Assembly (NCBI GenBank): GCA_947581615.1
Contig: CANPVD010000116.1
Location: 52,110-116,109, forward strand
Source: Candidatus Humimonas hydrogenitrophica
Lineage (GTDB): Bacteria > Gemmatimonadota > Gemmatimonadetes > Palauibacterales > Palauibacteraceae
Direction of reading: 5' to 3'
DNA length: 64,000 nt
Under the pieces are notes generated by a model that was given only the letters and a program-made list of their open reading frames with translations, had not been told where the DNA came from and searched no databases. Made by a program: the position numbers and the translations under genes. The first letter of the stretch is position 1. Every line of letters begins with the position of its first letter. Shown piece by piece: positions 33,633 through 42,953 of the stretch.

Positions 33633-36527
33633 TTGTCCCCCCCGGGGCCCGCGGACGGGCCAGGCTCGCTGTTCGACGAGTTGCGGCGGGGGCTGGAGCA
33701 CCGGGCCGACCGGACCCGGGAACGGATCGATGAGCGTATCTGGGGACCGGTGCGGGAGCTGGCGGCGCGGCTGGGCGAGCGCGCTGGCGAGGCTCGCCAC
33801 TGCGATGATCCGCTGCGCGACGCGGGCCGATCCCTCCGCATGGCGTGCGACGAGATAGAGACCCTCTCCCTGGCCGCCGTCCTCGAAGAGGAGCTCCGCG
33901 CGCACCTCGAGGATGTCCTCCCTCTCGCCCACGCGCTGCCCCGGACCATGGAGCTCCCGGCCCCGGGCGGTGGCCGCCGCGTCCCGGCCCGGGCGGCGGC
34001 GACCGCGGTCCTCAGGGGCGACTACCCGGTGTCTCTGGTGGAGCGGCTGCGCCCCGAGGCGCTGGTCGTGGCGCCGGCGTCGTCGCTTCCCCCGGCTCCC
34101 GCCGACCTGCTCGGCGAGGAGGACTGGCAGGCGCGACTCGCCGGTGCGGTGGAGGGAGCGGCCGAGCACCTGAGCCGGCTGCTGGACGATCTGGCGGCCG
34201 AGGCCACCGAGCAGCTCCGTCGACGCCTCCTCTCCGCGGGGCCGTTCACGCACGTGCGGGCCAGGTGGAGGGACCGCCGGGCGAAGCGCGAGCGGGACGA
34301 GGCGCTGTCCGCCCTGAGGCGTTCGCTGGCGGAGGCGGATGCCGAGGCCGACGCCGAGCTCCGGCGCCGACGGCTGGCGGCCGACCTGGCCCGCCGCGAG
34401 CGGGCCCTGCGGGACATGGCATCCGCCTCGGCGGAGCGGGCCCGCGCCCTGGCGAGCGAGGGCGCGCGGGTCCTTAGGATCGCCGAGGGACTCGAAGCCC
34501 TGGCCTCCGGCGAGCGTCCCATTCCCGTCCATGGAGCGGCGGGCGAGGGTGAGTCGGCGCTCGGCCAACTGGTCGAGCGAATCCAGGCGGCCCTGGAGGA
34601 ACGCCGGCAAGCGCTGGGCCCCGCGTCTGCGGACGGTGAGCGGCTCGATGCGTCCGTGACCCGCCTCGGACAACGCGCCGCCGCGCTAGGTGCGGTGGCC
34701 GGGGATTTCCTGGCCCGCGAGGGGAGCGCCGCCGCGGCGGCGGAGAGGTCCGCGCCGGAGGAGCCGGGGGGCGAGATGGCGGAGCTTGCGCGCGGGGCCT
34801 GCGAAGAGCTCGCGGGTGAGGTGCACGCGCGGCTGGAGGAAGCGCGCGAGGGGCTGCGCGAGGCGGGCGAGATCGTGCGGCACGGTGTCGAGGCGGCCCA
34901 GGCTGAGACGGCGGAGGGGCGAGCCGCGACGCCGGGAGAACCGGCGGAGTGGGACACCGAGGCGGCCCGCGAGGCCTGCCGCCGGGCTGCTCATCGGCTG
35001 CGGGATACGGCCACGAGGCTGGAGACGGAGCTCGAGACCACGGCCGGGCGTCTGGAGTCGTTGCCCGATCGCGTTCTGGCCACCATCCGCGACCGCCTCG
35101 TCCCGGGACATGCCGGCGGCCGCCGCCCGGCTCCCGGCTCCCTCGGCGCGGGCAACACCCGGCCGTCCTCCCGGGCGGCCCGGCGTACGATGCGTCGGGC
35201 CCGCGTCTACCTTCGGGCCGCGTGGCGCGCGGTGGCGCGCGCGTGGAGCGCCGCGGTGGCGCAGGTGCGGCGCTGGGTCGCGGTCCCGGCGACGGCCCCG
35301 GAGCGGGAGGGACAGCAGGCACGACGCCCCGGGGGCGGAGTGGCCGTCGCGGGGCTGGTGTCCGAGCTCGAGTCGGGCTCGGACCTCGCGGGCCTGCCCG
35401 CCAACTACCGGTGGCTCTTCCGACCCGAGCCACTGGACGACCCTCGCCTCATCATGGGCCGGGACGGGGCGCTCGGTCGGCTCAGGGACGCCCGCGGGCG
35501 CCTGCGGGAGGGACACCGGGCCGCCGTGGCCGTGGTGGGTGGGCCCGGGAGCGGAAAGACCACACTCCTCAACGCCGTCGTGTCGGAGATGGACGCCGCG
35601 GATGCTGCACGGCGGGGCGCCGTCGACCGGCGGCTGACGACGCGGTCCGAGGCCCTGGACTGGCTGGCGGCCTTCCTGTTTCCCGAGGGAGAGGGCGCAG
35701 GGCCGGGTGAACGGGCGCTGGCCGACGACCCTTCCTCGCTGGCCGAGGCCCTGGGGGGACGGCGCGAGCTCGTGCTCCTCGAGAACGGGGAACGGCTGTT
35801 CCGGCGCGAAGTGGGCGGCTACGGGGCGCTGACCGCGCTGGCCGAGTTCATCGAGGCGACGGCCGGACAGCTGGGGTGGATCGTGACGTTCGAGAAGCTG
35901 CCCTGGATGTTCATCGAGACCGTGAGCTCCCTGGCCGGCGCGTTCGACGAGGTGCTCGATCTCGGTCCGCTGGATCGTTCGCAGCTCGAGGAGGCGGTCA
36001 TGGCGCGTCACCGGCTGACGGGCTACGACCTCGAGTTCGAACCGCCCGAGGGTGGGGTGTCCAGCGCCACGGCGGCCCGACTGCGGGCGACCGGGGAGGA
36101 GGAGCGGCAGGCCCGGCGGCGCGACCGGTGCTTCGACCAGCTGCACGGCGACGGGGAAAGAGACGTGGGGGAGGCGCTGTTCCTGTGGCGCCGCTGCCTG
36201 CGCGCCGACCCGGGCCGCCCGGGAATCGTGGTGGCCCGGCCGACCCCGATCCCGGATCCCCTTCCTCTCGAGGAGCTCGACCGGACCGTGCTGTTCGCGC
36301 TCGCGGCCCTGGCCATCCACGGCGACCTCGATCGGGCTGGGATCGCCGAGGCGGCCGGCGGGTCCGGAGTCCCGGGCGCGATACACCTGCTCGAGACGTC
36401 GGGTCTCCTGGAGCCCGCGGGCGGGCCGCCGCCCGCGCCGCTGCGCATCCGACCCTTCCTGCACCGGATCGTGACGGATCGGCTGCGGGGTGCGAACGTG
36501 CTTCCGATGGCGGGAGGTGAGGCTTGA
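33633..36527 (+). CDS. Large coiled-coil P-loop ATPase coupled to MscS
   Basis: This 964-residue protein was not recognised as a named family. Residues about 1-560 are almost entirely charged Ala/Arg/Glu-rich helix with coiled-coil periodicity and no membrane span, ending in a very basic stretch (about 510-555). A P-loop NTPase domain follows, with Walker A GGPGSGKT at 636-643 and a weak Walker B (LVLLENGE, Glu for Asp). The C-terminal part looks like winged-helix sequence (about 865-950). The order resembles STAND/KAP-like regulators. The TTG start lacks a clear ribosome site. Its stop overlaps the MscS start by four bases, so the two proteins are probably partners. Confidence 0.6.
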   Translation: MSPPGPADGPGSLFDELRRGLEHRADRTRERIDERIWGPVRELAARLGERAGEARHCDDPLRDAGRSLRMACDEIETLSLAAVLEEELRAHLEDVLPLAHALPRTMELPAPGGGRRVPARAAATAVLRGDYPVSLVERLRPEALVVAPASSLPPAPADLLGEEDWQARLAGAVEGAAEHLSRLLDDLAAEATEQLRRRLLSAGPFTHVRARWRDRRAKRERDEALSALRRSLAEADAEADAELRRRRLAADLARRERALRDMASASAERARALASEGARVLRIAEGLEALASGERPIPVHGAAGEGESALGQLVERIQAALEERRQALGPASADGERLDASVTRLGQRAAALGAVAGDFLAREGSAAAAAERSAPEEPGGEMAELARGACEELAGEVHARLEEAREGLREAGEIVRHGVEAAQAETAEGRAATPGEPAEWDTEAAREACRRAAHRLRDTATRLETELETTAGRLESLPDRVLATIRDRLVPGHAGGRRPAPGSLGAGNTRPSSRAARRTMRRARVYLRAAWRAVARAWSAAVAQVRRWVAVPATAPEREGQQARRPGGGVAVAGLVSELESGSDLAGLPANYRWLFRPEPLDDPRLIMGRDGALGRLRDARGRLREGHRAAVAVVGGPGSGKTTLLNAVVSEMDAADAARRGAVDRRLTTRSEALDWLAAFLFPEGEGAGPGERALADDPSSLAEALGGRRELVLLENGERLFRREVGGYGALTALAEFIEATAGQLGWIVTFEKLPWMFIETVSSLAGAFDEVLDLGPLDRSQLEEAVMARHRLTGYDLEFEPPEGGVSSATAARLRATGEEERQARRRDRCFDQLHGDGERDVGEALFLWRRCLRADPGRPGIVVARPTPIPDPLPLEELDRTVLFALAALAIHGDLDRAGIAEAAGGSGVPGAIHLLETSGLLEPAGGPPPAPLRIRPFLHRIVTDRLRGANVLPMAGGEA

Positions 36528-37348
36528 ACCAGGCGGTCGATCCCGGTCAGGCTCTGCAGCGCGCCCTGGACCAGGTAACGCCGGGCCGCGTCCTGGCCAC
36601 GCTGCTCATCCTCGGCGGAGCGTGGCTGGTGAGCTGGACGGCCAGTCAACTGATAGACCGGATCGCGGAGCGCTACCCGCGGGCTCGGCTCCGCCTCAAG
36701 CAGGCCGGGCCGCTGATCAGGGTCGTGATGTGGGTGGGGGCGCTGTACGTGATCGTGTTCGGCGTCTTCCGGCCCGAACAGGCCGCCACCCTGGCCGGCC
36801 TCGTGGCCGGCGCGGCCATCGGCCTCGGACTGGCGGCACAGGACCTCCTGCGCGATCTGGTCGGGGGCCTCACCCTGATCTTCGACCGGCCGTTCGGGAT
36901 CGGCGACCGGGTGCGGATCGGCGAGCATTACGGCGAGGTCACGGCGATGGGCCTGCGCTCGGTGCGCCTGCGCACGCCGGAGGACACCCAGGTCGCGGTT
37001 CCGAACTCGACGGCGGTGCGCAGCCCGGTCTCGAACGCGAGTAGCGGGAGCGTGGGCTGCCAGGTGGTGAGCGAGATCTGGCTCCCGGCCGACGCCTCCC
37101 TGGCCGAGGTTCGCAGGCTGGCCTTCGAGGCGGCGGCCTCCTCGCGGTACGCGGACCTGTCGCGACCCATCGAGGTCGCCGCGGAGGCTGCCTTCGTGCG
37201 CACCTTCCTGGTCCTGCTGCGCGTGAAGGCCTACGTGCTGGACCACCGCGACGAGGTTCGCTTCCGCACCGACGTCGTGCAGCGCGTGCAGGGGGAGCTG
37301 GTGCGGCGCGGGATCATCGACCGCGACATGATCCTCCCGCGCGACTGA
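36524..37348 (+). CDS. MscS-family mechanosensitive channel
   Basis: The 274-residue channel has three transmembrane helices: about 20-40, 62-80 and the pore helix with AGLVAGAAIGLGLAAQDLLRDLVGG. This is followed by the MscS beta domain with the signature FDRPFGIGDRVRIGEHYGEVTAMGLRS and VPNSTAVRSPVSN. It is about the length of E. coli MscS. It should open under membrane tension or when a partner acts. The TTG start overlaps the ATPase stop (TTGA), which implies translational coupling and a shared role. It is convergent with the patatin-like gene. Confidence 0.92.
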   Translation: MNQAVDPGQALQRALDQVTPGRVLATLLILGGAWLVSWTASQLIDRIAERYPRARLRLKQAGPLIRVVMWVGALYVIVFGVFRPEQAATLAGLVAGAAIGLGLAAQDLLRDLVGGLTLIFDRPFGIGDRVRIGEHYGEVTAMGLRSVRLRTPEDTQVAVPNSTAVRSPVSNASSGSVGCQVVSEIWLPADASLAEVRRLAFEAAASSRYADLSRPIEVAAEAAFVRTFLVLLRVKAYVLDHRDEVRFRTDVVQRVQGELVRRGIIDRDMILPRD

Positions 37349-37396
37349 GGGTGGCGCGGGTCGGCCGCCTGGTCGGCGCCGTCCCGCGCCCCGACT

Positions 37397-38950
37397 TCAG
37401 ATTCTCAGGTCCGCCAGCGCCTCGCGCAGGTGAGCGGCACCCCGCCGGCGGGCCCCGGACCGGCCCAGGCCGAACAGGGTCCCGGCCAGGCCGCCGGGCC
37501 GGACCGCCTCCAACCACCGGTCCACCTCGGCCTCGAGGAAGCGGTCCAGGCGGCGTCGGTCGTCGGCCGGAAGTGTGTCCAGCCCGGCTCGCACGGGAGC
37601 CGGATCCTCGCCGCTCGCCTCGGCCGCTTCACCCGGGAGATCGAGCATGTCCTCGGCGAGGGCGCGCCGCAGGTCGCGGCGGCCCGCCTCGAAGTCGTGC
37701 GAGCGCCACGCCCGGCACAGGGGCCCGGCGAGCCCTCCGAGCGCGGGCCCGGCCAGGGGCCTGTCGGCCGGCGGAGCCACGGCGTGGAGGCGGCCGGAGG
37801 CCTGGCCGCCCATGCCGCTCGCCTCCTCGAGGATGAAGATCAGCTTGGCGAGCCGGGTCCTCCCGGCCCGCGTCTCGACGCCCCGGAACGCCGCGGAGTA
37901 GCGGGGATCGTCGGAGATCCTCTCGACATCCCGGTCCAGGACCGCCAGGCCCGGGTCGGCAGCTCCGTCCCGTGACGTCTCGCCGCGTGCCACCCGCCGG
38001 TCGGCCACCTCCTCGGCCAGGGCGCCGATGCGGCGGCCCGTGGCCACGGCCCGGGGGTCGTCCAGGTCGCCGCTGAGCTCCCCGATCTGCTCCGCGAGGC
38101 CGGCGAGGGCCGCGATCCGGTCCTGGCGCAGCGCCTCCTCGTGCCATGCGGCCGCCGGATCCGTCCCGCCCAGCGCCGCCACCAGTGAGGCCAGCGGGCC
38201 CGCTCCCGCCGTCCGGGACCGGGCGGACCCGGACGGTTCGGAACCGGCGAACAGCCGCGGCTCGACCACCACGGCCTCCCGGCGGACACCCGTGGAGCGG
38301 TCGACGCGGGCCGTCAGGGCCCGGGCCAGCGCGGCCAGGGAGTCGCCGCCGGCCTCGCCGTCACAGGCCAGGAGGGTTCCGTCCCGTCCCTGGAGCCGGA
38401 CGGGCGGCAGGAGACCGGGCGTGGCCGATGCGGCCAGGGCGGCCGTGGCCAGGCGTGACCACACCGGGTCCCCGGCGCCGTGCCGTGTGCCCAACTCGAA
38501 CAGGGCCGAGCGGACCGGGGCGCCCGAGGGGCGCACCGGCGTGAGCGGAAAGGCGACCTGGAGGGAGCCGCCGAAGCGCGCCGACGGGCGGTCGTCCGCG
38601 GCGCGGTCGCCGGCGATCAGGGTGTGCGCCAGCTCGTGCAGCGCTCCGGAGGCCAGAAGACCGTCGCGGTCGGGGCGGCCGGGATCGAGGAGCACGCCGG
38701 CATCCAGGGCGTCGACCCAGGTGCGCTGGATCCACGGCACGAGGCCCGGGTTGACCACGAGTGCGCGGGCGGCGACCGCGGCCGGGAGGGCCGCCGCGGA
38801 GCTGGCGACGATCACGTCGAGCGTGGGCGGGTCGGCCGTCCGGACTCGTTCCAGCGCCGTCAGGAGCTCCACGACCGCTCCGGCCGCGTAGGAGCCGCCA
38901 CCGGGACCACCACCCAGGATGAGAGCGATCTTCCTCACGTTCCCCCGCAT
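37397..38950 (-). CDS. Patatin-like protein with divergent nucleophile elbow
   Basis: The 517-residue protein starts with the patatin oxyanion loop (ALILGGGPGGGSYAAGAV). The nucleophile elbow, normally GxSxG, reads ASSAA, keeping serine but losing both glycines; the catalytic aspartate appears in ACDGEAGG. The remaining part (about 250-517) is helical and poorly conserved. Phospholipase or acyl hydrolase activity would be expected from the family, but the changed elbow casts doubt. The ATG at 38950 lies 12 bases before a GTG that is also possible. It converges on the ATPase-MscS operon with 48 bases between. Confidence 0.6.
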   Translation of the reverse strand: MRGNVRKIALILGGGPGGGSYAAGAVVELLTALERVRTADPPTLDVIVASSAAALPAAVAARALVVNPGLVPWIQRTWVDALDAGVLLDPGRPDRDGLLASGALHELAHTLIAGDRAADDRPSARFGGSLQVAFPLTPVRPSGAPVRSALFELGTRHGAGDPVWSRLATAALAASATPGLLPPVRLQGRDGTLLACDGEAGGDSLAALARALTARVDRSTGVRREAVVVEPRLFAGSEPSGSARSRTAGAGPLASLVAALGGTDPAAAWHEEALRQDRIAALAGLAEQIGELSGDLDDPRAVATGRRIGALAEEVADRRVARGETSRDGAADPGLAVLDRDVERISDDPRYSAAFRGVETRAGRTRLAKLIFILEEASGMGGQASGRLHAVAPPADRPLAGPALGGLAGPLCRAWRSHDFEAGRRDLRRALAEDMLDLPGEAAEASGEDPAPVRAGLDTLPADDRRRLDRFLEAEVDRWLEAVRPGGLAGTLFGLGRSGARRRGAAHLREALADLRI

Positions 38951-39071
38951 CTTCGCTGACTGTGCGCGTCGGCCCGAGCGCCGGGCCGATCGCGGTGGAC
39001 CGGAAAGTGGATCGCGTCCCCGGCGCGGGCAAGCGGAGGAGAGACGCGGAAGGACGACGACGGATCTCGGC

Positions 39072-40175
39072 TCAGCGCAATCCGGGTACGGAGTCCCGCG
39101 CCGACGCACCCGACCCATCGGACTCGGCGGGCGCTCCCAGCTGGAAGAGACTGCGGGCATCCAGCGGCACTCCGTCCACGTGCAGGCCCCAGTGCAGGTG
39201 GGGACCGGTCACCCGGCCCGTGGCCCCGACTTTCCCGATGAGCTGACCCCGCTCGACCAGCTCGCCCTCGTGGACGTCCACGCGCGAGAGGTGGTCGTAG
39301 CTGGTGTACACGCCGAGGCCGTGGTCCAGGTAGACGGCGTTGCCCGTGTAGTAGAAGTGCCCGATGAGAGCCACGCGGCCTCGGGCCGCGGCGCGCACCG
39401 GCTCGCCGGTGTGACCGCGGATGTCGACGCCCGTGTGCCGGCTCTTGAGCTCGCCGTTGAAGATGCGGCGCTGCCCGAACGGGCTCGTGATCTTGCCGTG
39501 ACGGGGCCACGCGAACGGGTGTCGCGGCAGCCAGGCATCCGTGGCGCGATCCAGGACGGAACGCACGGTCTCGCGGTCCGCCGCGATCTTCGCGAGAGCG
39601 CTCCTGGGCGGACTGGCGAACCGGGGAGCCACGCGCAGGCGCGTGAAGGGAAAGTCGTACGAGGCGATGCGGAAGGTCATGCTGTCGGTCGCCACCGAGT
39701 CGGCCGACAGCCGGTAGCGGAGCACGAGCTCCGGCTCGCCGGCGGAGCCGATCGGTGCCGGCGCGACCCCGAACCAGCCGCCCGGTACGGGCGCGAAGTG
39801 GACGGGCCACTTCCCCAGCCGACCCTCGACCGACAGGGGATGACGACCGGCGGCGGGCTGGAGGAGGTGGATCCCGATGGCCTCGCCTTCACGCGGGGTG
39901 CCGGGGTCCCAGCGCACCCCGAGCGGGAGCCAGGGAAGGAGAGGCGGGGAGACGTCGACCGGTTCGAGCTGCACGGATGGGGCGGCCCGCGAGGTATCCG
40001 CGTGGGTCCGCTCGGGCGCCCGCGGAGCGGCCACCGGCTGGGGCGGCGGGGTCGTTCCACCGCAGGCCGCGACCAGCAGCCCGAGGACGCACGGGAGGAT
40101 CCGGCCCGCCGGCCCGAGGGGACGGGCCCTGCGGGCGCGAGCGGCAGCGGTCTCATCGGAGGTGGTCGTCGGCAT
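39072..40175 (-). CDS. M23 peptidase lipoprotein
   Basis: The 367-residue protein starts with a basic tail and a lipoprotein signal ending LLVAACGG (lipid cysteine C38). The middle (about 70-220) is beta-rich and unassigned, similar to the N-terminal domains seen before M23 domains in envelope proteins. The C-terminal M23 domain has HTGVD (zinc His/Asp) and PHLHWGL (HxH). It should cut peptidoglycan while tethered to a membrane. Starts at 40196 and 40175 are both possible; 40175 is nearer the signal sequence. It lies upstream of the patatin-like gene on the same strand. Confidence 0.88.
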   Translation of the reverse strand: MPTTTSDETAAARARRARPLGPAGRILPCVLGLLVAACGGTTPPPQPVAAPRAPERTHADTSRAAPSVQLEPVDVSPPLLPWLPLGVRWDPGTPREGEAIGIHLLQPAAGRHPLSVEGRLGKWPVHFAPVPGGWFGVAPAPIGSAGEPELVLRYRLSADSVATDSMTFRIASYDFPFTRLRVAPRFASPPRSALAKIAADRETVRSVLDRATDAWLPRHPFAWPRHGKITSPFGQRRIFNGELKSRHTGVDIRGHTGEPVRAAARGRVALIGHFYYTGNAVYLDHGLGVYTSYDHLSRVDVHEGELVERGQLIGKVGATGRVTGPHLHWGLHVDGVPLDARSLFQLGAPAESDGSGASARDSVPGLR

Positions 40176-40512
40176 CGGCCTCGCGTGAATCGGCATGGGC
40201 GTCGAGGGGACAGCTTGCGTCCGGTGGCGCCGGGGGGGCAAGGCACGGCGGGATCGCGGTGTCCCCCGTCGGTGCTTCGGGGCGCGCCGGCGGCTCACAC
40301 GCGAAGGAAGCGGGACAGGCGGAGCCAGCCGTCCATCCCGCGCGCGACGGTGGCGGTGAGACCGCCGAGCCCGGCGGCGACGACGGCCGGCCGCTTGCTT
40401 GCCGACCCCTCCGGGCCCCGGTAGCTTTCGCGGCTACCGCCAAAACAGTGCGCACACGCGAGCGGTTCCGGACGCACGCGTCCGCTCCAGGAACCGGAGA
40501 GGTCCTGACAGC
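40176..40512. other. Divergent intergenic region before the sphingolipid operon
   Basis: These 337 bases separate the M23 lipoprotein gene from the serine palmitoyltransferase-like gene. A perfect 7-base inverted repeat (CGGTAGC/GCTACCG, 40419-40439) lies about 75 bases before the operon's first ATG and is a possible operator. No sigma-70 promoter was obvious. A short open frame on the minus strand (40295-40477) is not convincing. Confidence 0.5.
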
Positions 40513-41694
40513 ATGCACGTTTTCGCGAAATGCGAGAACTTCACGACGGCGCGCGACCTACGGGATCGTGGGCTGTATCCGTACTTCCAGCGGATCGAGC
40601 GCTCCTGCGACACGACCGTGGTCATCGACGGCCACGAGAAGGTCATGGTCGGGTCGAACAACTACATGGGGCTCACGCACGATCCGCGCATCATCGAGGC
40701 GTCCAAGCAGGCGCTCGATCGGTACGGAAGCGGGAACACGGGCAGCCGTTTCCTCAACGGCAACCTGGACCTGCACGACCGGCTCGAGGAGGAGCTGGCC
40801 GACTTCGTCGGCAAGGAAGCCGCCCTCGTGTTCAGCACCGGCTACCAGACGAACCTGGGGACCCTGGGCGCGCTCATCGGCCGCAACGACACGGTCTACG
40901 TCGACAAGCTCGACCACGCCTGCATCCAGGACGGGGCGCGGCTGGGCTTCGGCGACGTGCAGCGCTTCACCCACGGGGACTACGACGGGCTGCGGCGAAT
41001 CATGGCCTCCGAGCGGGAGACGCGGGGCAAGCTCGTGGCCGTCGACGGCGTGTACAGCATGGAAGGGGACATCGCGGACCTGCCGCGCCTGGTCGAGATC
41101 AAGGAGGAGTTCGACGCGCCGCTGATGGTGGACGACGCCCACGCGCTCGGCGTGATCGGCCCCCAAGGTAACGGTACCGCGGCCCACTTCGGCCTGACCG
41201 ACGAGGTCGACCTCATCACGGGCACCTTCAGCAAGTCCTTCGCCTCGATCGGGGGCTTCGCGGCGGGAAACGCCACGGTGGTCGATTACCTTCGAAATCA
41301 TGCCCGGGCCCTGATCTTCAGCGCCAGCATGCCCCCCGCCGCCGTGGCCACCGTCCTCAAGGCCCTCGAGATCATCCGGGAGGAGCCCGAGCGCCGTGAG
41401 CGGCTGTGGAGGAACACCCGCAAGATGATGGAGGGCCTCAAGGGCCTGGGCTTCGACATCGGGCCCACCGAGACGCCCATCGTCCCGATCCTCGTGGGTC
41501 CAATGGACAAGACCTTCCTGTTCTGGAGGACCCTGTTCGACGAAGGCGTGTTCACCAACCCGGTCGTGCCTCCGGCCGTGCCCGAGGGCAGCTGCCGCCT
41601 GCGCACCAGCTACATGGCCACCCATACGGACGAGCACCTCGACTTCGTCCTGGAGAAGATCGGGACGATCGGCGCCAAGCTCGGGGTCGTATGA
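40513..41694 (+). CDS. Serine palmitoyltransferase-like alpha-oxoamine synthase
   Basis: The 393-residue PLP enzyme belongs to the KBL/SPT group that condenses an amino acid with an acyl-thioester. PLP lysine is K241 in TFSKSFASIGG; D207 and H210 are in VDDAHALG; the substrate-box GSNNYMGLT is near 47. The N-terminus (MHVFAKCENFTTARDLRDRGLYPYF) matches bacterial serine palmitoyltransferase-type proteins. With the next three genes it makes a ceramide pathway likely, where it would join serine to a fatty acyl-thioester. Acyl-carrier protein and acyl-ACP synthetase genes seen in Caulobacter are not in this run. Confidence 0.82.
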   Translation: MHVFAKCENFTTARDLRDRGLYPYFQRIERSCDTTVVIDGHEKVMVGSNNYMGLTHDPRIIEASKQALDRYGSGNTGSRFLNGNLDLHDRLEEELADFVGKEAALVFSTGYQTNLGTLGALIGRNDTVYVDKLDHACIQDGARLGFGDVQRFTHGDYDGLRRIMASERETRGKLVAVDGVYSMEGDIADLPRLVEIKEEFDAPLMVDDAHALGVIGPQGNGTAAHFGLTDEVDLITGTFSKSFASIGGFAAGNATVVDYLRNHARALIFSASMPPAAVATVLKALEIIREEPERRERLWRNTRKMMEGLKGLGFDIGPTETPIVPILVGPMDKTFLFWRTLFDEGVFTNPVVPPAVPEGSCRLRTSYMATHTDEHLDFVLEKIGTIGAKLGVV

Positions 41695-41789
41695 GCGTAC
41701 GGCCCGACCCCCGCGAGCCGGCCCCGTCCCGCAGCGAAGTACCGGACTCTCCGAAGCGCGAGCCGTCCCGCCCGGCCGGGGAGCGGTGA
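41691..41789 (+). CDS. Possible 32-codon linking ORF (doubtful)
   Basis: An ATG overlaps the serine palmitoyltransferase-like stop (ATGA) and the 32-codon frame ends in a TGA that overlaps the GTG start of the next gene (GTGA). The product would be Pro/Arg/Ser-rich and unordered. The two overlaps suggest translational coupling through the 91-base gap. It could be chance, since such overlaps are frequent at high GC. Confidence 0.3.
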   Translation: MSVRPDPREPAPSRSEVPDSPKREPSRPAGER

Positions 41790-42901
41790 GCGTCGAAGTC
41801 CAGCCGGTTCGGTCCGGCGGCGACCGGAATGCCTTCATCCGGCTGCCGTGGCGGATCTACGCGGGCGACCCCAACTGGGTGCCGCCCCTGATCCGCGACA
41901 TGAAGACCATGCTGGACCCGGAGAAGCACCCCTTCCATCTCCACTCGGACATGGAGCTCTACCTGGCCCTCCGTGACGGCCGCCCGGCAGGGCGGATCGC
42001 CGCGATCCACAACCGCCGACACGTGGAGTTCCACGAGGAGCCGGTCGGCTTCTTCGGCTTCTTCGAGAGCGAAAACGACCCGGAGGTGGCCGCGGCCCTG
42101 TTCGATGCCGCCTCGGCGTGGCTCCGGTCGAGAGGTCTGCGCACGATCCGCGGCCCCGCCAGCCCGTCCACCAACGACGTCTCGGGCCTCCTGGTCGAGG
42201 GCTTCGACGATCCTCCGATGATCATGATGCCGTACAACCCGGCCTATTACGTGGACCTGGTCGCCGGAGCCGGCTTCGAGAAGGCCAAGGGACTCGTGGC
42301 GTACGTGCACCGGGACCAGCAGCCGCCCGAGCATCTGGTGCGGGGGGCCGAGCTGGTCAAGAAACGCTACGGGGTGTCGGTCCGTTCGCTCCGCATGAAG
42401 GAGTTCGACGAGGAGCTGGAGCGGGTCCAGAGGCTCTACAACGCCGCCTGGGAGGCCAACTGGGGCTTCGTACCCATGACGGACGAGGAGTTTCGGTTCC
42501 TGGCCAGCGAGCTCAAGCCGGCGGTGGACCCGGACCTGGTTCTCATCGCCGAGGACTCCTCGGGCCGGCCGATCGGCTTCGCGCTGTGCCTGCCGGACTT
42601 CAACGTCGCGATCAAGCACGCCAACGGCCGGCTGTTCCCGTTCGGGCTCCTCAAGATCTTGTGGCACTCGCGGAACGTGCACCGTATGCGGGTCCTCACG
42701 CTGGGGCTGGTCGAGGGGTGGCGCGGCAGGGGCGTCGACGCGCTCATGTACCGGGAGATCTTCCGCCGCGGGGCGGCCCGCGGGATCACCGAGGGGGAGT
42801 TCTCCTGGATCCTCGAGGACAACGAGCTGATGCGGCGCCCCATGGACCGGATCGGCGCGCAGGTCTACAAGCGCTACGCGCTCTACGACCGGCCTCTCTG
42901 A
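41786..42901 (+). CDS. GNAT-like N-acyltransferase, predicted bacterial ceramide synthase
   Basis: The 371-residue protein has a GNAT-type fold. Its boxes (FIRLPWRIYAGDPNWVPPLIRDM, GFFGFFESENDPEVA, MMPYNPAYYVDLV) match the uncharacterised acyltransferase group to which Caulobacter ceramide synthase bCerS (CCNA_01212) belongs. That enzyme N-acylates the oxidised sphingoid base. The location directly after the serine palmitoyltransferase-like gene supports this. GTG at 41786 follows GGGGAGCG. A general GNAT of other substrate cannot be excluded without testing. Confidence 0.72.
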   Translation: MSVEVQPVRSGGDRNAFIRLPWRIYAGDPNWVPPLIRDMKTMLDPEKHPFHLHSDMELYLALRDGRPAGRIAAIHNRRHVEFHEEPVGFFGFFESENDPEVAAALFDAASAWLRSRGLRTIRGPASPSTNDVSGLLVEGFDDPPMIMMPYNPAYYVDLVAGAGFEKAKGLVAYVHRDQQPPEHLVRGAELVKKRYGVSVRSLRMKEFDEELERVQRLYNAAWEANWGFVPMTDEEFRFLASELKPAVDPDLVLIAEDSSGRPIGFALCLPDFNVAIKHANGRLFPFGLLKILWHSRNVHRMRVLTLGLVEGWRGRGVDALMYREIFRRGAARGITEGEFSWILEDNELMRRPMDRIGAQVYKRYALYDRPL

Positions 42902-42953
42902 CCACGACTCCCCCCCGCCCCACGTCCGACCCGGTCCGTCTTCCCCACGCCGT

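Noticed and set aside
33633..38950. Complete anti-phage defence island
   Set aside because: An NTPase, a channel and a lipase-like protein suggest it, but there are no nucleases, integrase, cyclase or flanking mobile genes, so the idea is kept only as a hypothesis.
40295..40477. 60-codon minus-strand ORF in the gap before the sphingolipid operon
   Set aside because: Its third positions are GC-rich, but there is no clear ribosome site or recognisable motif, and it overlaps a likely promoter region.
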